Source: an uncultured Eubacteriales bacterium
Lineage (GTDB): Bacteria; Bacillota; Clostridia; Oscillospirales; Acutalibacteraceae
Assembly: GCA_900540085.1 (NCBI GenBank)
Contig: UQEU01000001.1
Coordinates: 124,001 to 188,000 of the forward strand
Direction of reading: 5' to 3'
DNA length: 64,000 nt
Positions 41,777 to 50,875 of this stretch are shown in pieces. Position 1 is the stretch's first letter; every line of letters starts with the position of its first letter. The notes below the pieces were generated by a model, which saw only the letters and a list, made by a program, of their open reading frames with translations, searched no databases and had not been told where the DNA came from. Both the position numbers and the translations under genes were made by a program.

Positions 41777-42401
41777 TTTTAGTAACATCAACCCATTTTT
41801 CAAAATTCGTTGCTCTGATTAACTCGCTTTGTGTGAGTTTAACAACATTGTCATAGTTTCCTGAATAAACATATATAAAATCAAGATCTTTTAAAGACTC
41901 GTCAACATATACAGGCAAAAAATTACTGTCAAACGGACACAGTCTTGAATAACTGTACCCCGTTATTTCTTCCAACTCATTTTCCTTTACAAGTTTTGTT
42001 TTCTTGCCAAACTCATTTTTAAGTTTCTTTCTGCTTATGTGAAAAACATCGCTTGCCAAAAGCAAAAAAGAAAATTTGCCGTTATCAAACGCCATTGTTT
42101 TAGCGATTTTTGACTTTTCGCAATTCAAAAAAACAGCAGTGTCTTCCGTTGAAACGCAACTTCCCTCAAGAGATACTATTTTTTTATCCAAAGAAAACTT
42201 TTTTAAATGGTTTGCCGCTTTTTCCAAACTTTTTTGATTGTCTGCTTTTGCCTGCTCGATAAAATGCTCTATATCTTTTAAATCCGAATAGTTTTTTCCG
42301 TCAAACATCAATTTTTTTGCAAGATAGAAAAACAAAATGTTTATAACGACAAAAAGGATAACAAGAAAAATACAAGCAATTACTTTTTGCGTAACAGTCA
42401 T
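41757..42401 (-). CDS. Membrane-anchored YbaK/EbsC-domain protein
   Basis: A 214-residue protein. One N-terminal membrane segment (residues 7-30), a charged linker, then a YbaK-type aminoacyl-tRNA deacylase fold: EKSKIAKTMAF contains the expected Lys (K101), then ELEEITGYSYSRLCPFDSN and LPVYVDESL. In soluble YbaK proteins the GY(x)nPFG loop has glycines that are replaced here. Whether it is a working editing enzyme is uncertain. A membrane anchor is unusual for this family. Single gene. Confidence 0.75.
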   Translation of the reverse strand: MTVTQKVIACIFLVILFVVINILFFYLAKKLMFDGKNYSDLKDIEHFIEQAKADNQKSLEKAANHLKKFSLDKKIVSLEGSCVSTEDTAVFLNCEKSKIAKTMAFDNGKFSFLLLASDVFHISRKKLKNEFGKKTKLVKENELEEITGYSYSRLCPFDSNFLPVYVDESLKDLDFIYVYSGNYDNVVKLTQSELIRATNFEKWVDVTKRKNRAD

Positions 42402-42496
42402 TAAATCACCACCTAAAAAATATCTTTTATTAAAATAATAATACCATAAAAAGTTATTTTATTTCAACCAAACATTGCACAAATTTAATTATTAAG

Positions 42497-42525
42497 TTGA
42501 ATAAAGTTTTGATATATTATATAAT
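42497..42525 (+). promoter_or_regulatory. Promoter of the pnp-mtnA-mtaD operon
   Basis: TTGAAT (42497-42502) and TATAAT (42520-42525), 17-bp spacing, 24 bp before the TTG start. Confidence 0.65.
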
Positions 42526-42549
42526 CTATTATATGAAAGGTGTGATATT

Positions 42550-43377
42550 TTGACAGACATTTATGAAATTCAGGCAAAAACAATTTTAAGTAAAACCACA
42601 ATCAGACCAAAAATTGCCGTTGTACTCGGAAGCGGTTTGGGTTCTCTTGCAGACGGAACAAGAAATTGTGAAATCGTAGATTTCAAAGACATTTTACACT
42701 TCCCTGTTGCGACTGCACCGACGCACAAAGGCAGATTTGTTTTCACTAAAGTAAACGGCACACCTGTTGTATATGTTCAGGGAAGAACGCATCTTTACGA
42801 AGGCTACACACCTAAAAAAGCAATCAATTATGTAAGACTTCTCAAAATTATAGGTGTTAAATACCTCGTTCTGACAAATGCAGCGGGAGGAATTAACACT
42901 GACTTTAACGCAGGCGATTTTATGCTGATTAACGACCATATTTCCTGCTTTGTACCGTCGCCCTTAATCGGAGAAAATGACGAAAATTTCGGTGTTCGCT
43001 TTCCTGATATGAGTAACTGTTATAACAAAGATTTACAAAACTTGGTTAAGGATGTTGCAAAAGAAAACGAGATTGAACTTAAAGAGGGCATATATGTTCA
43101 ACTTACAGGTCCTCAATTTGAATCTCCCGCCGAAATACGATTTTTAAGAACGGCAGGTGCCGACGCAGTAGGTATGAGTACGGCAATAGAAGCCATTGCG
43201 GCAACGCATGCAAATATAAAAGTTTGCGGAATTTCGTGCATTACAAATATGGCTTGCGGAATACTTCCACAACCTTTGACTGCCGAAGAAGTTTCCGAAA
43301 CTGCCGACAGAGTTGCACCTGATTTTAAAAAACTGATATTAAAAACGATAGAAAAAATCGGAGAATTAAATGGATAA
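42550..43377 (+). CDS. Purine nucleoside phosphorylase (trimeric class, DeoD/PunA)
   Basis: A 275-residue family-2 (trimeric) PNP. Phosphate loop GSGLGSLAD, HKGRFVF, YVQGRTHLYEGY, TNAAGGIN and GADAVGMSTAIEA are all typical. The Ser-Thr-Ala specificity segment is PNP-like rather than MTAP-like. Likely start is the TTG at 42550 because AAAGGTG lies 5 bp upstream and no ATG is nearby. Within this operon it probably phosphorolyses methylthioinosine as well as inosine. Overlaps mtnA by 8 bp. Confidence 0.9.
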   Translation: MTDIYEIQAKTILSKTTIRPKIAVVLGSGLGSLADGTRNCEIVDFKDILHFPVATAPTHKGRFVFTKVNGTPVVYVQGRTHLYEGYTPKKAINYVRLLKIIGVKYLVLTNAAGGINTDFNAGDFMLINDHISCFVPSPLIGENDENFGVRFPDMSNCYNKDLQNLVKDVAKENEIELKEGIYVQLTGPQFESPAEIRFLRTAGADAVGMSTAIEAIAATHANIKVCGISCITNMACGILPQPLTAEEVSETADRVAPDFKKLILKTIEKIGELNG

Positions 43378-44341
43378 CATAAAATACGAAAACAACAAAG
43401 TTTTAATTTTAGACCAGACTCTTTTGCCGAATGAAGAAAAATATATAGAAATGCGTACAAAAGAAGATTTTTATGACGCAATAAAAAAGTTGCGTGTACG
43501 AGGCGCTCCTGCAATCGGAATTGCTGCAGCCTATGCCATGGCTGTAATAGACGAGGACAAATATGAACTAAAAAAATATCTTGACTCTTCACGCCCCACC
43601 GCAGTCAATCTTTCATGGGCAACAAGCGAAATGATTAAAGCCTATGAAAACGGAGAAAATCTTGTTGAAAAAGCTATTTCAATTCACAAAGAAGATATTG
43701 AAATGTGCCTAAAAATCAGCGAATACGGTCTTTCTCTTTTAAAAGACGGCGACTCACTTTTAACACACTGCAATGCAGGTGCGCTCGCAACTTCAAAGTA
43801 CGGTACAGGTTTAGGACCTATTTTACTCGGAAAAGAAAAAGGCTACAATTTCAAAGTCTTCAGCGACGAAACAAGGCCGTTGCTTCAAGGTGCAAGACTT
43901 ACAAGCTATGAACTGCAAAAAGCAGGCGTTGATGTAACGCTTATCTGTGATAATATGGCGGGACTTCTTATGAAAAAAGGTATGATTGACGCAGTCCTTG
44001 TAGGCACAGACAGAATTGCCGCAAACGGCGATATTGCAAACAAAATAGGTACAAGTTCAGTTGCCGTACTTGCAAAATACTACAATATTCCGTTTTATGT
44101 ATTGGGACCGTATTCAACAATTGACTTTAACTGCAAAAGCGGCGACGATATAGTTATTGAAGAGCGTGACGCTGACGAAATTAAAGAAATGTTTTTTGAA
44201 AAACCCGTAGCGCTCAAAGAAACAAAATGCTATAACCCTGCTTTTGATGTTACCGACCACGAACTGATAACGGCTATCATTACCGAAAAAGGTATAGTAA
44301 AAGCACCGTTTGAAGAAAACTTGAAGAGGTTATATAAATGA
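43370..44341 (+). CDS. mtnA: S-methyl-5-thioribose-1-phosphate isomerase
   Basis: A 323-residue MtnA. RGAPAIGIAAAYAMA near residues 44-58, HCNAGALATSKYGTGLGP (catalytic Cys region), DNMAGLLMKKG and GTDRIAANGD (catalytic Asp) are diagnostic against eIF2B-alpha homologues. Converts methylthioribose-1-phosphate to methylthioribulose-1-phosphate. Its ATG lies inside the last codons of pnp, and its end overlaps mtaD (ATGA). Confidence 0.95.
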   Translation: MDNIKYENNKVLILDQTLLPNEEKYIEMRTKEDFYDAIKKLRVRGAPAIGIAAAYAMAVIDEDKYELKKYLDSSRPTAVNLSWATSEMIKAYENGENLVEKAISIHKEDIEMCLKISEYGLSLLKDGDSLLTHCNAGALATSKYGTGLGPILLGKEKGYNFKVFSDETRPLLQGARLTSYELQKAGVDVTLICDNMAGLLMKKGMIDAVLVGTDRIAANGDIANKIGTSSVAVLAKYYNIPFYVLGPYSTIDFNCKSGDDIVIEERDADEIKEMFFEKPVALKETKCYNPAFDVTDHELITAIITEKGIVKAPFEENLKRLYK

Positions 44342-45594
44342 TTAGATTTTATAACGGAAAAATATTGACGCTCAAAGACGGTTTTGATATTTCAAATGAT
44401 GAAGTTTGGGTAAAAGACGATAAAATTTTTCACATAGGAAAAAATGACAACTTAGTTGCCGATGAAGAAATTGATTTGAACGGCAATCTTCTTATGCCCT
44501 CTTTTAAAAATGCTCATACACACAGTGCAATGACTTTTTTACGCTCGTATGCAGACGACTTGCCACTTAACGAATGGCTTTACAACAGAGTATTTCCACT
44601 TGAAGCAAAATTGACTGCCGACGATATATATCATTTGTCAAAACTTGCTTTTGCAGAGTATCTTACAAGCGGAATTTCTGCCTGCTTTGATATGTACTAT
44701 TTCCCGGAAAATATGATAAAAGCAAGCATTGAATGCGGTTTCAGAAGTGTTCTTACCTGCGGTTTAAATGATTTTCAGGAAAGTTTAGACAAACTTGAAA
44801 ATTACTATAACAAGTTCAATAATTATGACAGTTTAATCTCGTACAAACTCGGTTTTCATGCAGAATATACAACTTCAAAAGAAAAAATACAAGGCGTTGC
44901 AAAACTTGCCGAAAAGTACAAAGCACCCGTATATATGCACGCAAGTGAAACCAAGTCAGAAGTGGAAGAATGCGTCAAAAAATACGGAAAAACTCCGACT
45001 CAATTATTTAATGATTTGGGAATTTGGAACTACGGCGGCGGTGCATATCACAGCGTTTGGGTAAACGATGACGACCTTCAAATATACAAAGACAAAAATG
45101 TTTGGGCAATCATAAACGCCGGTTCTAACTGCAAACTTGCAAGCGGAATTGCTCCTGTTCAAAAAATGTATGACAAGAACATAAATGTCGCAATCGGAAC
45201 CGACGGTCCTGCGTCTAACAACTGTCTTGATATGTTCAGAGAAATGTTTTTAATCGCCGCAACGCAAAAGATTTCTTTATGCGACGCCTCTGTACCCGAT
45301 GCAAACAAAATTCTTTATTCAGCAACAGTCGGTTCGGCAAAAAGTATGGGACTTGACAACTGCGATGTTATAGATGTCGGAAAACAAGCAGATTTAATTG
45401 TTATTGATATGCACAGACCGAATATGCAGCCTATAAACAACATATCCAAAAACATTGTGTATTCAGGTTCAAAGGAAAATGTAAAATTGACTATGGTTGA
45501 CGGAAAAATTCTTTATCAAGACGGCGAATTTAAAACTATTGATATTGAAGAAACATACAAACAAGCACAAAGAATTATAGATTCAATGAAATAA
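44338..45594 (+). CDS. mtaD: 5'-methylthioadenosine/S-adenosylhomocysteine deaminase
   Basis: A 418-residue amidohydrolase. Zinc ligands lie in NAHTHSAMTFLR, then HASET, then GTDGPASNNCLDM; the PLNEWL segment is typical of MTA/SAH deaminases. Deaminates methylthioadenosine to methylthioinosine, which the upstream PNP can split to methylthioribose-1-phosphate, the MtnA substrate. An alternative substrate is S-adenosylhomocysteine. Confidence 0.88.
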   Translation: MIRFYNGKILTLKDGFDISNDEVWVKDDKIFHIGKNDNLVADEEIDLNGNLLMPSFKNAHTHSAMTFLRSYADDLPLNEWLYNRVFPLEAKLTADDIYHLSKLAFAEYLTSGISACFDMYYFPENMIKASIECGFRSVLTCGLNDFQESLDKLENYYNKFNNYDSLISYKLGFHAEYTTSKEKIQGVAKLAEKYKAPVYMHASETKSEVEECVKKYGKTPTQLFNDLGIWNYGGGAYHSVWVNDDDLQIYKDKNVWAIINAGSNCKLASGIAPVQKMYDKNINVAIGTDGPASNNCLDMFREMFLIAATQKISLCDASVPDANKILYSATVGSAKSMGLDNCDVIDVGKQADLIVIDMHRPNMQPINNISKNIVYSGSKENVKLTMVDGKILYQDGEFKTIDIEETYKQAQRIIDSMK

Positions 45595-45600
45595 ATAATA

Positions 45601-45645
45601 AAAAACAGACTTGATTTGCAATTTGCATCTCAAGTCTGTTTTTTA
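45601..45645. terminator. Bidirectional terminator between mtaD and the pyr operon
   Basis: Arms AAAAACAGACTTGA (45601-45614) and TCAAGTCTGTTTTT (45630-45643), with a T-run on the plus strand and A-run on the other side. Confidence 0.85.
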
Positions 45646-45646
45646 T

Positions 45647-46468
45647 TTATCTGTCGTATTCGTCTAAAAAATTTATTTTTTTACCGTCTTTTTTCCAAGC
45701 GATTATTTGACCGATATTGACATTTTCAACACTGCGAAAAATATTTATATCTATCTGTGGGTTTATTTTTCTCAAAGATGAAATAAGATTTTTCATTTCA
45801 AGTCTTTTTGAGTCGTGATACTCATCGGCAACATCCTGCGTAAACTTACAAGCACACTGCAAAAAACGAAGTTCGTTGTAATTCTTCCAAGAAATTATGT
45901 CTTGCTCCTTAACAAGATACAACGGGCGTATAAGTTCCATTCCCTCAAAATTTGTTGAGTGGAGTTTCGGCATCATAGTCTTCATTTCTGCACCGTAAAA
46001 CATACTCATCAAAATCGTTTCAATAACATCATCAAAATGGTGTCCCAAAGCAATTTTATTGCAACCGAGTTTTTTTGCATTGTCATAGAGATAACCACGC
46101 CTCATTCTTGCACAAAGATAACACGGACTTTCTTCAACATTTTCAACAGCACTGAAAATATTTGACTCAAAAAACTTTGCATCAATTCCAAGCGTTTTCA
46201 TATTGTCTTCAATAAGTTGTCTGTTTTGTTCGGCATAACCGGGGTCCATACATAAATATTCAACATCAAACTCAAAGTCGCTGTACTTTTTCAAATGAGA
46301 AAACAAAACTGCCATTAATGCAGAGTCTTTGCCTCCGCTTATACAAACTGCAATTTTATCGCCCGGCTTAACAAGTTCATAGTCCTTAATCGCACCTACA
46401 AACCTATTCCATATACTTTTTCTGTACTTTGTTATTAAACTTCTTTCTACAAGTTGTGCCTTTGTCAT
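45647..46468 (-). CDS. TtcA-like tRNA 2-thiolation ATPase (PP-loop)
   Basis: A 273-residue TtcA-family enzyme. PP-loop SGGKDS at 44-49, the central CxxC pair in SPCYLCARMRRG (C116, C119) and IALGHHFDDVIETILMS. A third Cys-containing segment (QCACKF) could complete a [4Fe-4S] site. In E. coli TtcA makes 2-thiocytidine at tRNA position 32; Firmicute homologues are less well defined. It is the last gene of the pyr operon, 9 bp after pyrI, an unexplained linkage. Confidence 0.82.
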   Translation of the reverse strand: MTKAQLVERSLITKYRKSIWNRFVGAIKDYELVKPGDKIAVCISGGKDSALMAVLFSHLKKYSDFEFDVEYLCMDPGYAEQNRQLIEDNMKTLGIDAKFFESNIFSAVENVEESPCYLCARMRRGYLYDNAKKLGCNKIALGHHFDDVIETILMSMFYGAEMKTMMPKLHSTNFEGMELIRPLYLVKEQDIISWKNYNELRFLQCACKFTQDVADEYHDSKRLEMKNLISSLRKINPQIDINIFRSVENVNIGQIIAWKKDGKKINFLDEYDR

Positions 46469-46477
46469 TCATTCACC

Positions 46478-46891
46478 TTAAGCAGTTGTTTCACAATAAA
46501 GGCAACGGTAAGTTCCCGTACTTTCATCCGTCAAAACAAAAGTGCTTTCCACATTTTCGTGATTTGTAATACAATTCGGGTTTTTACAGTGAATTACACC
46601 TTTCAAAGTTTTCGGCAAAGAAATTTTCTTTTTTTCTGCAAGTTCACCGTTTTTAATAATATTAACAGTCAAATTTGAGTCTATATACGCAATTTTATTC
46701 AAATCAATATCATCGGAATTGCCCTCGATTTTAAGGACATCTTTTTTTTCCATCAATTTTGACTTTGCATTTTGAATAAGTGCAACCTGACCGTCAAACT
46801 CGCTCAAATTTAAGACATTATAAATTTCCATACCGAGTCCGGCTTGAATATGGTCCAAAACTATGCCGTCTTTAAGTTCATCAATTTTCAT
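46478..46891 (-). CDS. pyrI: Aspartate carbamoyltransferase regulatory subunit
   Basis: A 137-residue PyrI. The allosteric domain opens with LKDGIVLDHIQAGLG; the zinc domain has Cys in CKNPNCI and CLYCE. Carries nucleotide feedback regulation of PyrB. Shorter than the ~150-residue enteric PyrI but complete. Overlaps pyrB by 11 bp. Confidence 0.94.
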   Translation of the reverse strand: MKIDELKDGIVLDHIQAGLGMEIYNVLNLSEFDGQVALIQNAKSKLMEKKDVLKIEGNSDDIDLNKIAYIDSNLTVNIIKNGELAEKKKISLPKTLKGVIHCKNPNCITNHENVESTFVLTDESTGTYRCLYCETTA

Positions 46892-47813
46892 TTAAAATGC
46901 CTCCCCATTTCAAAAGAGTAATGATAATTGCTTCTCTGACAAATTTACCGTTTTTAACCTGTTCAAAATACTTTGCTCTCGGGTCGTCATCAACCTCTGT
47001 TGCAATCTCATTTACACGAGGAAGCGGATGCATTATTGTAAGGTCAGGTTTAGCATCTTTTAACTTTTCAAGGTCTAAAATGAAAGCGTCTTTATGTTTC
47101 AAATACTCATCTTCAGAGAAAAATCTCTCTCTTTGAACACGAGTCATATACAAAATATCGAGTTCGCTCATTACATCTTCCATTTTGTCCGTTTCAACAT
47201 ATTCTATTGAATTTTTATCAAGAATATCTTTAGTGATATATTCGGGAACGGCAAGTTCTTCAGGAGAAATGAGCACAAATTTAATACCTGTATATCTTGA
47301 CAACGCTTTAATCAAACTATGAACTGTTCTGCCGAATTTTAAATCTCCGCAAAGTCCGACAGTCAAATTGTCAAGTCTTCCCTTTTCTCTTTTTATTGTC
47401 AAAAGGTCGGTCATGGTCTGAGTCGGGTGACTGTGTCCGCCGTCGCCCGCATTTATGATAGGACATTCTGACTTCAATGAAGCAACACGGGGCGCACCCT
47501 CAAGAGGATGGCGCATAGCTATAATATCTGCATAGCAAGAAACAACTCGTATGGTATCGGAAACTGTTTCTCCTTTAGATGCAGACGAACTTGACGCTTC
47601 AGAAAATCCGAGAACTGAACCGCCGAGTTCAAGCATTGCAGCCTCAAAACTGAGTCTTGTTCGTGTACTCGGTTCAAAAAACAAAGTTGCAAGTTTTTTG
47701 CCCTTACAAATTTCACTGTATTTTTCTCTGTTGTCAATTATGTCAAGTGCAAGAGAAATGACACTGTCAATTTCTTCAACCGTAAAATCTGTTGTATCAA
47801 GAAAATGTCGCAT
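46881..47813 (-). CDS. pyrB: Aspartate carbamoyltransferase catalytic subunit
   Basis: A 310-residue ATCase. The carbamoyl-phosphate loop is FEPSTRTRLSFE and the aspartate-side motif HPTQTMTDLLTI. Joins carbamoyl phosphate to aspartate. Start at the ATG at 47813 (GAGGTG 6 bp upstream). With pyrI it forms the class-B holoenzyme, which differs from the PyrI-free Bacillus enzyme. Confidence 0.95.
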   Translation of the reverse strand: MRHFLDTTDFTVEEIDSVISLALDIIDNREKYSEICKGKKLATLFFEPSTRTRLSFEAAMLELGGSVLGFSEASSSSASKGETVSDTIRVVSCYADIIAMRHPLEGAPRVASLKSECPIINAGDGGHSHPTQTMTDLLTIKREKGRLDNLTVGLCGDLKFGRTVHSLIKALSRYTGIKFVLISPEELAVPEYITKDILDKNSIEYVETDKMEDVMSELDILYMTRVQRERFFSEDEYLKHKDAFILDLEKLKDAKPDLTIMHPLPRVNEIATEVDDDPRAKYFEQVKNGKFVREAIIITLLKWGGILNEN

Positions 47814-47828
47814 TGAAAACACCTCGTG

Positions 47829-48467
47829 TTATAAAGTCATCCATGAAGGGTCGGAAGGATTTTGCTGAAAAGCCTTTAATTTCTTAATATCGCCTTCACT
47901 GATATAACCTTCTTCTGCGGCAGTTTCTGAAAGAGCGTCAAAGTTTGAAAGACTGTAATTCACTACATTTGCTTCTTTAAGACGGTCTAAACCTTTTTGC
48001 AAACCATATGTAAAAATTGAAACTATGCCGAGAACATCTGCGCCGGCTTCTCTAAGAACATCTACAACTTCGATAACAGAACCACCTGTTGAAATAAGGT
48101 CTTCTATAACTACAACTTTTTGACCTTTTTCAATTTTGCCCTCAATTTGATTTTGTCTGCCGTGGTCTTTATGTCCCGAACGAACATATCCCATAGGCAA
48201 ACCGAGAATAGTTGCAGTAATGGCAGCGTGTGCAATACCTGCCGTTGAAGTACCCATAAGCACTTCTGCTTCGGGGAACTTTTCTTTTACTGTTTGAGCA
48301 AGACCGTTTTCAACATCTTCTCTTACTTTCGGAAAACTCAAAGTAAGTCTGTTGTCGCAATAAATAGGGCTTTTAATTCCTGAAGCCCAAGTAAACGGAT
48401 CGGCAGGCTTTAAAAAAACTGCCTTAATTGAAAGCAAATCTTTTGCTATTGTCTTTTCTAAACTCAT
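47829..48467 (-). CDS. pyrE: Orotate phosphoribosyltransferase
   Basis: A 212-residue OPRTase with the PRPP-binding signature VVVIEDLISTGGSVIEV and MGTSTAGIAHAA. Makes OMP from orotate. AGGAGG precedes the ATG. Followed 15 bp later by pyrB. Confidence 0.93.
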   Translation of the reverse strand: MSLEKTIAKDLLSIKAVFLKPADPFTWASGIKSPIYCDNRLTLSFPKVREDVENGLAQTVKEKFPEAEVLMGTSTAGIAHAAITATILGLPMGYVRSGHKDHGRQNQIEGKIEKGQKVVVIEDLISTGGSVIEVVDVLREAGADVLGIVSIFTYGLQKGLDRLKEANVVNYSLSNFDALSETAAEEGYISEGDIKKLKAFQQNPSDPSWMTL

Positions 48468-48527
48468 ATAAAGTCCTCCTGTAATTCAATTTTCAAATTA
48501 TTTAAAATCTATAAAAACTGCTTAAAT

Positions 48528-49226
48528 TTAACCTATAAACTCTCTGCAACATCTTTCATACGCTTCAACAGGGTTTTCGGCAACAGTAATAGGTCTGCCT
48601 ACTACTATATAGTCAGAACCGATTTCTTTCGCTTTTTTGGGAGTTGTAACACGAACTTGGTCGCCGATATCTCCGTCTGCAAATCTAACACCGGGTGTAA
48701 CTGTCAAAAATTCTTTTCCGCAGGCGTCTTTTACAAGCGACGCCTCCAAAGGTGAACATACAACACCGTCAAGACCTGCGATTTCAGCGTTTTGAGCATA
48801 TTTTTTAATTGTATCGTTTATAGTTGCGTTAATCAAAAGTTCGTTTTGCATTCTTTCTTCACTTGTAGAAGTGAGCTGCGTAACTGCTATTAAAATAGGT
48901 CTTGTGCCGTCTTCTCTCGTCAAACCTTCAACAGCGGCTTTCATCATATCAATAGTTCCTGCTGCGTGAAGATTTGTCATATCTACATCAAGTTGTGAAA
49001 GAACTGCCATACTTTTTTTAACTGTGTTCGGAATATCGTGAAGTTTTAAGTCTAAAAAGATTTTATGACCTCTTTTTTTGATTTCACGAACAATAGACGG
49101 ACCTTCTGCATAGAAAAGTTCCATACCAATTTTAACAAAAGGTTTTTTATCTTTAAATTTATCGAGAAATTCAAATGTTTTTTCTTTATTTGAAAAATCA
49201 CAGGCAATAATAACATCTTTACCCAT
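48528..49226 (-). CDS. pyrF: Orotidine-5'-phosphate decarboxylase
   Basis: A 232-residue OMP decarboxylase of the Bacillus type. The catalytic Asp-Lys-Asp set is in FLDLKLHDIPNTV, with GVRFADG and VVGRPIT as the phosphate end. Makes UMP. Its ATG overlaps the pyrD stop (TGATG). Confidence 0.95.
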   Translation of the reverse strand: MGKDVIIACDFSNKEKTFEFLDKFKDKKPFVKIGMELFYAEGPSIVREIKKRGHKIFLDLKLHDIPNTVKKSMAVLSQLDVDMTNLHAAGTIDMMKAAVEGLTREDGTRPILIAVTQLTSTSEERMQNELLINATINDTIKKYAQNAEIAGLDGVVCSPLEASLVKDACGKEFLTVTPGVRFADGDIGDQVRVTTPKKAKEIGSDYIVVGRPITVAENPVEAYERCCREFIG

Positions 49227-50137
49227 CAGTCAACCACTCCTATAATATCACTTAATTTTTCTATTCCTAATTTTTCCATTTCGCTCGGCAAAGTTTCAAT
49301 AATGTTTTTACAAGCGTAAGGGTCAACTAAATTTGCAGCACCCACTTGAACTGCAGTTGCACCTGCCATCATCATCTCAATAACCTGCTTTGCAGTTGAA
49401 ACACCGCCACATCCCATTACGGGAATATTGCACGCCTTTGAAACTTGATAAACCATTCTGACAGCGACGGGAAAAATAGCATTTCCCGAAAATCCACCCA
49501 TTTTATTTGCAATGACGCTTTGACGCTTTTTAAGGTCAATTCTCATTCCAAGCATTGTATTTATAAGACAGATACCGTCTGCACCTGCTTCTTCACAAGC
49601 CTTTGCGATTGAAACTATATCTGTTACATTCGGACTTAATTTGATGAAAACAGGTTTAGTCGTAACTTTCTTAACTGCTCTTGTAACCTCTGCCGCACAC
49701 TCTGGAGAAGTACCGAAACTCATACCTCCGCCGTGAACATTTGGGCAACTGACATTTACTTCAAGAATGCCTACTTGCTCTTCCTTATCTAAAATTTCAC
49801 AAGTGTATGCATAATCTTCAACAGAAAATCCCGAAACATTTGCTATTACTTTTTTATGGAAAAACTTTTTTAAATTAGGCAATTCTTCCGAAACAACTTT
49901 TTCAACACCCGGATTTTGCAAACCAACAGCATTTATCATTCCGCAGTCGCACTCTGCGATACGGGGAGTCGGGTTACCGAAACGAGCGTCTTTTGTAGTG
50001 CCTTTAAAACTGAACGAGCCTAAAATATTTATATCGTAAAAATCTTTAAACTCATTGCCGTAGCCGAATGTTCCGCTTGCGGGAATAATGGGATTGTCAA
50101 GTTTAAGTCCGCAGAGTTCAACGCTTAAATCTACCAT
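49226..50137 (-). CDS. pyrD: Dihydroorotate dehydrogenase B, catalytic FMN subunit
   Basis: A 303-residue class-1B enzyme. ASGTFGYG, NAVGLQNPG, the catalytic Cys in VNVSCPNV and MGCGGVST are typical. Oxidises dihydroorotate to orotate using NAD through PyrK. Overlaps pyrK by 7 bp. Confidence 0.94.
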   Translation of the reverse strand: MVDLSVELCGLKLDNPIIPASGTFGYGNEFKDFYDINILGSFSFKGTTKDARFGNPTPRIAECDCGMINAVGLQNPGVEKVVSEELPNLKKFFHKKVIANVSGFSVEDYAYTCEILDKEEQVGILEVNVSCPNVHGGGMSFGTSPECAAEVTRAVKKVTTKPVFIKLSPNVTDIVSIAKACEEAGADGICLINTMLGMRIDLKKRQSVIANKMGGFSGNAIFPVAVRMVYQVSKACNIPVMGCGGVSTAKQVIEMMMAGATAVQVGAANLVDPYACKNIIETLPSEMEKLGIEKLSDIIGVVD

Positions 50138-50862
50138 ACTATTTCCTCCCTTTCAAGCACGGGACCGTCTTTACAAATTCTTTTACTGCCGTACTTTGTT
50201 TTACACGAACAACCCATACAAGCGCCGAAACCACAGCCCATTTTTTCTTCAAAACTATACTGTCCTGAAGTTTTGACCGTCTTTTCAATCGCATTGAACA
50301 TAGGCATAGGTCCGCAGGTATAGAAATAGTCGTATTCTGTCGGGAAAGCGTCAGTAACAAAACCTTTTACACCGACACTTCCGTCAACCGTAGTAACGGT
50401 AACATCTGCACCGAGTTTTTTAAACTCATCTTCATAAAACACTTCGTCTTTAGTATTAAATCCGAGAATAACCTGAGGCTTTTGACCGAGTTTAATAAGA
50501 TTTTTAACAAGATTGTACAATGGAGGAACACCTACACCCCCACCAATTACAAGAGGTTTCTTGCAATCGGTTTTAATAGTGTAGCCGTTTCCGAGACCTG
50601 TCAAAACATCTAAAACAGTGCCTTTTTCCATATCTTTCATTATTTCCGTGCCTTCGCCTACAACTTTATAAATGATGGTTATTGTTTCATCATCATAGTC
50701 GCAAACAGAAATAGGACGGCGTAAATACTTTGACTCAATTTTGATATTTATAAACTGACCGCTTGCGGTAATATATTGTGTGTCGCCTTTTAAAATCATT
50801 TTATAAACATCTTTTGCGATTTTTACATTTTCTTCTATTGTGTAAAAATTTTGTTTATACAT
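50131..50862 (-). CDS. pyrK: Dihydroorotate dehydrogenase B, FAD/[2Fe-2S] electron-transfer subunit
   Basis: A 243-residue PyrK. FAD/NAD domains include VIGGGVGVPPLYNLVK. The C-terminal [2Fe-2S] cysteines are in GCGFGACMGCSCKT and RICKDGPV. Links PyrD to NAD+. Precedes pyrD, as is standard in Firmicutes. Confidence 0.94.
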   Translation of the reverse strand: MYKQNFYTIEENVKIAKDVYKMILKGDTQYITASGQFINIKIESKYLRRPISVCDYDDETITIIYKVVGEGTEIMKDMEKGTVLDVLTGLGNGYTIKTDCKKPLVIGGGVGVPPLYNLVKNLIKLGQKPQVILGFNTKDEVFYEDEFKKLGADVTVTTVDGSVGVKGFVTDAFPTEYDYFYTCGPMPMFNAIEKTVKTSGQYSFEEKMGCGFGACMGCSCKTKYGSKRICKDGPVLEREEIVW

Positions 50863-50875
50863 AAAACTTCCTCAA

